From assembly GCF_007990935.1 (NCBI RefSeq), contig NZ_BJXJ01000014.1, positions 1 through 64,000 of the forward strand: DNA of 64,000 nucleotides, read 5' to 3'. Of this stretch, positions 60,702-64,000 are shown piece by piece (position 1 is the stretch's first letter; each line of letters starts with the position of its first letter). Origin of the DNA: Vibrio sagamiensis NBRC 104589 (GTDB lineage Bacteria > Pseudomonadota > Gammaproteobacteria > Enterobacterales > Vibrionaceae). Below the pieces are notes generated by a model. It was given only the letters and a program-made list of their open reading frames with translations, ran no database searches and was not told the origin of the DNA. Position numbers and translations under genes: made by a program.

Positions 60702-61991
60702 TTAACCAAAGATGTACTTAATAATAAAGATAACGGCCATTAGCCAAACACTTAGCGAAACATCACGCCCTTTACCACTTAACAGTTTAATCGCAGCATA
60801 AGCGATAAAGCCTAAAGAGATACCTTCTGCAATAGAGAAAGTCAGTGGCATGACCAAACAAGTGACGACCACTGGAGCCGCTTCAGTGAGATCACGCCAA
60901 TCGACAGAAACGAGGCCCGATAACATCAAAATAGCAACGTAGAATAATGCACCTGATGTCGCATAAGCTGGAATCATACCCGCAAGAGGAGAAAACAGTA
61001 GCGCCAGTAAGAAGAGAACGCCAACAACAACCGCAGTAAGACCCGTTCGACCACCAGCAGCCACACCAGAAACGCTTTCGATATAAGAAGTGGTGTTTGA
61101 CGTCCCTAGTACTGCACCGACAGAAGTTGCCGTTGAGTCCGCAAGAAGTGCTTTATTCAAACGAGGAATATTGCCTTTCTCATCCGTCAGGCCTGCTTTT
61201 TGTGAGACGCCAACCAACGTACCTGCAGTATCAAATAAATCGACGAATAAAAAAGCAAATACAACCGAAATCATACCCACTTCAAATAAGCCAGAAAAGT
61301 CTAACTGCATGAAAGTTGGAGCAATACTTGGTGGCATTGACATCACTCCAGCCCACTGTACGTCACCAAAAATAAGCGCCAGAATCGTAACCGCTAGGAT
61401 AGCAATCATAACCGCGCCTTTAACACCACGATGAACCAAAGCAATGGTCAAGAAAAAGCCTAGCGCAGCTAGTACAGATTGCAGTGAAGTAATATTACCC
61501 ATTGAAACTAGGGTCGCTGGGTTATCGACAACTATGCCCGCATTTTTAAGAGCAATAAAAGCAAGAAATAGGCCGATACCCGCGGTGATACCAGTACGTA
61601 AAGAAAGTGGAATCGAATTAATGATCCACTCACGAATTTTGAACACACTCAGAAAAATAAATAGGACACCAGAAACAAAAACAGCGGCTAATGCAACTTG
61701 CCATGTATAACCCATTCCCAATACAACCGAATAGGTAAAGAAAGCATTCAACCCCATACCCGGCGCTTGAGCAATTGGGTAATTAGCGACGAGCCCCATG
61801 ATAAAACAGCCGATGGCGGCAGCAAGACAGGTCGCAACAAAAACGGCACCGCGATCCATCCCCGCATCAGCAAGGATGGCTGGGTTTACAAAAATAATGT
61901 AAGCCATGGTTAGGAAGGTAGTAATACCTGCGATGATCTCAGTGCGCACATTGGTGCCATTTTCACTAAGTTTAAAAAGCCTTTCGAGCAT
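60702..61991 (-). CDS. NCS2/AzgA-family purine (adenine/guanine/hypoxanthine) permease
   Basis: A 429-residue permease with about twelve to fourteen hydrophobic segments. MLERLFKLSENGTNVRTEIIAGITTFLTMAYIIFVNP and NYPIAQAPGMGLNAFFTYSVV are characteristic of the AzgA-like branch, which imports adenine, guanine or hypoxanthine with protons. Several E. coli paralogues (AdeP, AdeQ, GhxP, GhxQ) exist, so the exact base is unknown. A PurR-like site 24 bp upstream and gpt downstream support a purine role. Confidence 0.88.
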   Translation of the reverse strand: MLERLFKLSENGTNVRTEIIAGITTFLTMAYIIFVNPAILADAGMDRGAVFVATCLAAAIGCFIMGLVANYPIAQAPGMGLNAFFTYSVVLGMGYTWQVALAAVFVSGVLFIFLSVFKIREWIINSIPLSLRTGITAGIGLFLAFIALKNAGIVVDNPATLVSMGNITSLQSVLAALGFFLTIALVHRGVKGAVMIAILAVTILALIFGDVQWAGVMSMPPSIAPTFMQLDFSGLFEVGMISVVFAFLFVDLFDTAGTLVGVSQKAGLTDEKGNIPRLNKALLADSTATSVGAVLGTSNTTSYIESVSGVAAGGRTGLTAVVVGVLFLLALLFSPLAGMIPAYATSGALFYVAILMLSGLVSVDWRDLTEAAPVVVTCLVMPLTFSIAEGISLGFIAYAAIKLLSGKGRDVSLSVWLMAVIFIIKYIFG

Positions 61992-62014
61992 GTTCGAATC
62001 CTGTAAAAGGTAAA

Positions 62015-62030
62015 AATTAAACGGTTGCGT
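62015..62030 (-). promoter_or_regulatory. PurR-like site upstream of the purine permease
   Basis: On the minus strand ACGCAACCGTTTAATT matches 12 of 16 positions of ACGCAAACGTTTTCGT; the left half is nearly perfect. TATAAT (62047-62052, minus) just upstream could be the -10, which would put the site at the transcription start. Confidence 0.55.
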
Positions 62031-62052
62031 AATCGATTGGCTGTAATTATAA

Positions 62053-62380
62053 AGTTATCAAATCACAAATTCCAGATAGAATTTCAATCTAAATTAGTTT
62101 TTTCCTCAAAAAGCTATAAAAAATAAAGACAACGAAAACGAAGAAAAAAAATAACATTAAATATCAGAAGCTTATTAAAAGAAAAACAAAAGAAACTTCG
62201 TATAAAAAATAAACGATGTTTTAAACTTTCAAACAAAAAGGTGTTTATTATGCCATCAGTGTCTGTACAAAAGAGAGCTTTGACAAACAACATCATCACT
62301 AGCCTTAAATGTCTAAAGAATAGCAATTTTATTGTTAATATTAATAAATAAGATTTAGAAGAAATTGAAAAAGAATGGAT
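62053..62380. other. A-rich gene-free region between permease promoter and small RNA
   Basis: An A-rich, purine-biased stretch (notably 62108-62220) with no credible ORF. The 70-codon minus-strand frame at 62114-62326 is low-complexity and Phe/Leu-rich and is not accepted. It may act as an upstream promoter element. Confidence 0.4.
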
Positions 62381-62409
62381 AAAAAAACGCCACTCAATAA
62401 CGAGTGGCG
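62381..62409 (-). terminator. Terminator of the small-protein RNA
   Basis: On the minus strand CGCCACTC, loop GTTATT, GAGTGGCG, then seven T. It has no annotated large gene upstream, which reveals a small transcript on the minus strand. Confidence 0.85.
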
Positions 62410-62493
62410 GTGAATTATTTCAGTCAACAACTGATAAAAATTCCAATTTATAGGGGGTGAACAAATTGTTCAGGTCACATGCATTGACCTCAA

Positions 62494-62580
62494 TTAATAG
62501 CCAAAGCTTGTTGGGTAAGCAAAGTTACTGGTAAAAGTCGCATCGTAGCTCCAGAACATTGCACTTGGTAAACCTTTCAT
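62494..62580 (-). CDS. 28-residue aromatic-rich small protein (VcdP-like candidate)
   Basis: The ORF starts MKGLPSAMFWSYD, ends SNFAYPTSFGY and contains nine aromatic residues. It has no signal peptide and no membrane helix. AAAGGTG with AGG 8 nt before the ATG is a well-placed ribosome binding site; an in-frame ATG two codons earlier would be too close to it. The ORF ends 85 bp before an intrinsic terminator. If homologous to V. cholerae VcdP it would bind citrate synthase GltA. An alternative is a regulatory leader peptide, but no structural gene follows before the terminator. Confidence 0.6.
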   Translation of the reverse strand: MKGLPSAMFWSYDATFTSNFAYPTSFGY

Positions 62581-62741
62581 AAACATCACCTTTAAATCAA
62601 TTCATTATGTTAATTGGGTTGATTTCTCGGTTCCTTGGAGGCGATAAACGGACTCATCCTTTGAGCATTTATTACTTTAATCTTTTCGTCATCATAAAGC
62701 GTGTTATCACTATAACATTAGGAAATTTATTTACAAGATAA

Positions 62742-62757
62742 AGTGACCAAAATCACA
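62742..62757. promoter_or_regulatory. CRP-like binding site at the small RNA promoter
   Basis: AGTGA-CCAAAA-TCACA matches TGTGA-N6-TCACA at 9 of 10 positions. The centre lies about 47 bp upstream of the inferred start at 62703. The position alone does not tell activation from repression. Confidence 0.75.
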
Positions 62758-63060
62758 TAAAAACATCAAAAATTGGCTAATTAGGTCTTAAAGGATGTAA
62801 TAAAACCACAATATAAATATGCAACTGATCTTTTTAACACTTATCACTTACCCATAAAATCACCACTATTGACATTAATCTCATTTAGTCGACAATCACT
62901 TTTTAACAAAGCTACTCGCTTAGGACAACGACTACTCGCCAAGACCAACTAATGGTATGCTGGATGTCATCTAAAAGCGTAAAAATTCGCCATATTTAAT
63001 GCTGATATACTCATCATGATTGGGTATTGCATTTGGCAAAACATATAAAAGGAGTCTTCT

Positions 63061-64000
63061 GTGTCTGAATTCCACTCTGAGATCAGTGCTTTATCCCCAA
63101 CTCCCCTTTGGCAGTTTTTCGATAAAATCTGTTCAATCCCTCATCCTTCTAAGCATGAAGAAGCACTTGCTCAATACATTGTTAATTGGGCAACGGAACA
63201 AGGATTTGACGTTCGACGCGATCCAACTGGCAATGTATTTATTAAAAAGCCAGCAACACCTGGCATGGAAAACAAAAAAGGCGTAGTACTTCAAGCGCAC
63301 ATCGATATGGTGCCGCAAAAAAATGAAGACACGGATCACGACTTCACCAAAGACCCAATTCAACCTTATATCGATGGTGAGTGGGTAACAGCAAAAGGAA
63401 CCACATTAGGAGCCGACAACGGCATGGGTATGGCATCTTGTCTTGCAGTGCTGGCTTCTAATGACATCAAACACGGTCCAATTGAGGTCTTACTGACGAT
63501 AGATGAAGAAGCCGGTATGACAGGTGCATTTGGCCTGGAGCCAGGCTGGTTAGAAGGTGACATACTTCTGAATACTGACTCCGAACAAGAAGGCGAAGTC
63601 TACATGGGTTGTGCTGGCGGTGTAGACGGTCAAATGACATTCAATATCGCTCGTGATGCTATTCCTAGTGGCTTTGTAACACGTCAACTTACCCTAAAAG
63701 GTCTAAAAGGCGGTCACTCAGGGTGTGATATCCACACAGGCCGTGGAAACGCAAATAAACTGATTGGTCGTTTCTTAGCTGGACATGCCCAAGAATTAGA
63801 TCTGCGTCTCATCAAATTCAGTGGTGGCAGCCTACGTAATGCGATCCCACGTGAAGCATTTGTTACTATTGCCCTGCCACAAGAAAACCAAGCCAAATTA
63901 GCCGAGCTGTTCCAAAACTACACAGCCCTTTTAACTGCAGAACTTGGTAAAGTAGAAACCAACATCGTCACCTTCAACGAAGCAATGACTACCGATGCGA
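63061..64000 (+). CDS. pepD: Aminoacyl-histidine dipeptidase PepD (3' end beyond the window)
   Basis: The first 313 codons of an M20-family cytosolic di-zinc dipeptidase (carnosinase type; full length about 490 residues). Metal ligands are seen in LQAHIDMVPQ, LGADNGMGMA, TIDEEAGMTGAFG (catalytic and bridging Glu) and LLNTDSEQEGEVYMGCAGG. The start is GTG at 63061 with AAAGGAG upstream. The reading frame is open to the window edge. It is divergent from the small RNA. Confidence 0.95.
   Translation, partial: MSEFHSEISALSPTPLWQFFDKICSIPHPSKHEEALAQYIVNWATEQGFDVRRDPTGNVFIKKPATPGMENKKGVVLQAHIDMVPQKNEDTDHDFTKDPIQPYIDGEWVTAKGTTLGADNGMGMASCLAVLASNDIKHGPIEVLLTIDEEAGMTGAFGLEPGWLEGDILLNTDSEQEGEVYMGCAGGVDGQMTFNIARDAIPSGFVTRQLTLKGLKGGHSGCDIHTGRGNANKLIGRFLAGHAQELDLRLIKFSGGSLRNAIPREAFVTIALPQENQAKLAELFQNYTALLTAELGKVETNIVTFNEAMTTDA

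Larger units (their letters stand above)
62381..62703 (-). ncRNA. Candidate dual-function small RNA (VcdRP-like)
   Basis: A self-contained minus-strand unit. The inferred start near 62703 follows TTGTAA (62731-62736), a 16-bp spacer and TATAGT (62709-62714). A CRP-like site lies just upstream. Inside are a leader of about 120 nt, a 28-codon ORF (62494-62580), an AGGTCA/TGACCT hairpin (62472-62490), an unpaired CACCCCC stretch (62453-62459) that could pair with G-rich ribosome binding sites, and an intrinsic terminator. This layout matches what I recall of V. cholerae VcdRP, a CRP-controlled RNA encoding a 29-residue protein that stimulates citrate synthase. The sequence was not compared. Confidence 0.6.

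Noticed and set aside
62114..62326. 70-codon minus-strand ORF upstream of the purine permease
   Set aside because: Its Phe/Leu-rich translation is a by-product of an A-rich tract on the plus strand; no ribosome binding site.
62630..62680. Hammerhead-like core (GATGAGTCCG ... GAAA) in the small RNA leader
   Set aside because: The three helices needed around the core could not be drawn, and the CUGAUGA box is imperfect.
1..64000. CRISPR array, tRNA or rRNA genes, integron or prophage
   Set aside because: No regularly spaced repeats, no cloverleaf with CCA end, no rRNA blocks, and no phage or integrase genes were seen.

Overview
The window is a stretch of the larger chromosome of a Vibrio-like gammaproteobacterium. 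The evidence is a sodium-type flagellar stator pair (pomA/pomB), a crl gene, a ribD-ribE-ribBA-ribH-nusB-thiL-pgpA run, and gene order shared in blocks with Escherichia coli (ubiF-miaB-ybeZ-ybeY-ybeX-lnt, leuS-lptE-holA, rsfS-rlmH-mrdA-rodA-rlpA-dacA-ybeD-lipB-lipA, gmhB/metNIQ, rlmM-ygdD-gcvA-gcvB, xseB-ispA-dxs). I cannot name the species. No rRNA, tRNA, CRISPR array or prophage was seen. Most of the window is core housekeeping DNA.

Layout. 1-7.9 kb: ubiquinone hydroxylase, tRNA modification and 16S rRNA maturation genes (miaB, ybeZ, ybeY), corC/ybeX and lnt, then a zinc-ribbon gene. 8-20.7 kb: leuS, LPS assembly lipoprotein lptE, clamp-loader holA, ribosome factors rsfS and rlmH, the cell elongation set mrdA-rodA-rlpA-dacA, and lipoate genes ybeD-lipB-lipA; nadD, found between holA and rsfS in E. 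coli, is missing here. 20.7-29.5 kb is the most accessory part: an orphan tryptophan-2,3-dioxygenase-like gene, glyA with a PurR box, a YitT membrane protein with tandem palindromes upstream, gmhB, an internally deleted IS66 remnant, metNIQ with a two-unit MetJ operator, and an unknown membrane protein. 29.5-38.3 kb: a DUF2310 protein, syd, queF, a TPR protein with a degenerate GGDEF domain, ppnN, xni, a heptanucleotide repeat tract and a secreted nuclease. 38.4-45.6 kb: an overlapping minus-strand cluster rlmM-ygdD-hydrolase-gcvA with a divergent GcvB small RNA, then thiI and pomAB. 45.8-57.8 kb: isoprenoid genes xseB-ispA-dxs, then pgpA, thiL, nusB, riboflavin genes, nrdR and proBA. 57.9-64 kb: crl, frsA, gpt, a purine permease, a small-protein/small-RNA locus with a CRP-like site, and the start of pepD, which runs off the end.

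The strongest non-routine signals are: (1) a minus-strand transcription unit at about 62381-62703 with a CRP-like site, a 28-codon aromatic-rich ORF absent from standard ORF calls, a C-run that could pair with ribosome binding sites, and an intrinsic terminator, resembling the published dual-function VcdRP RNA; (2) the short dioxygenase homologue that keeps the heme and substrate residues; (3) the inactive-looking GGDEF and GTP cyclohydrolase II domains; (4) a dispersed family of imperfect palindromes between genes. None of these is proven to be a new system from sequence alone. All protein family comparisons were made from memory without database searches.
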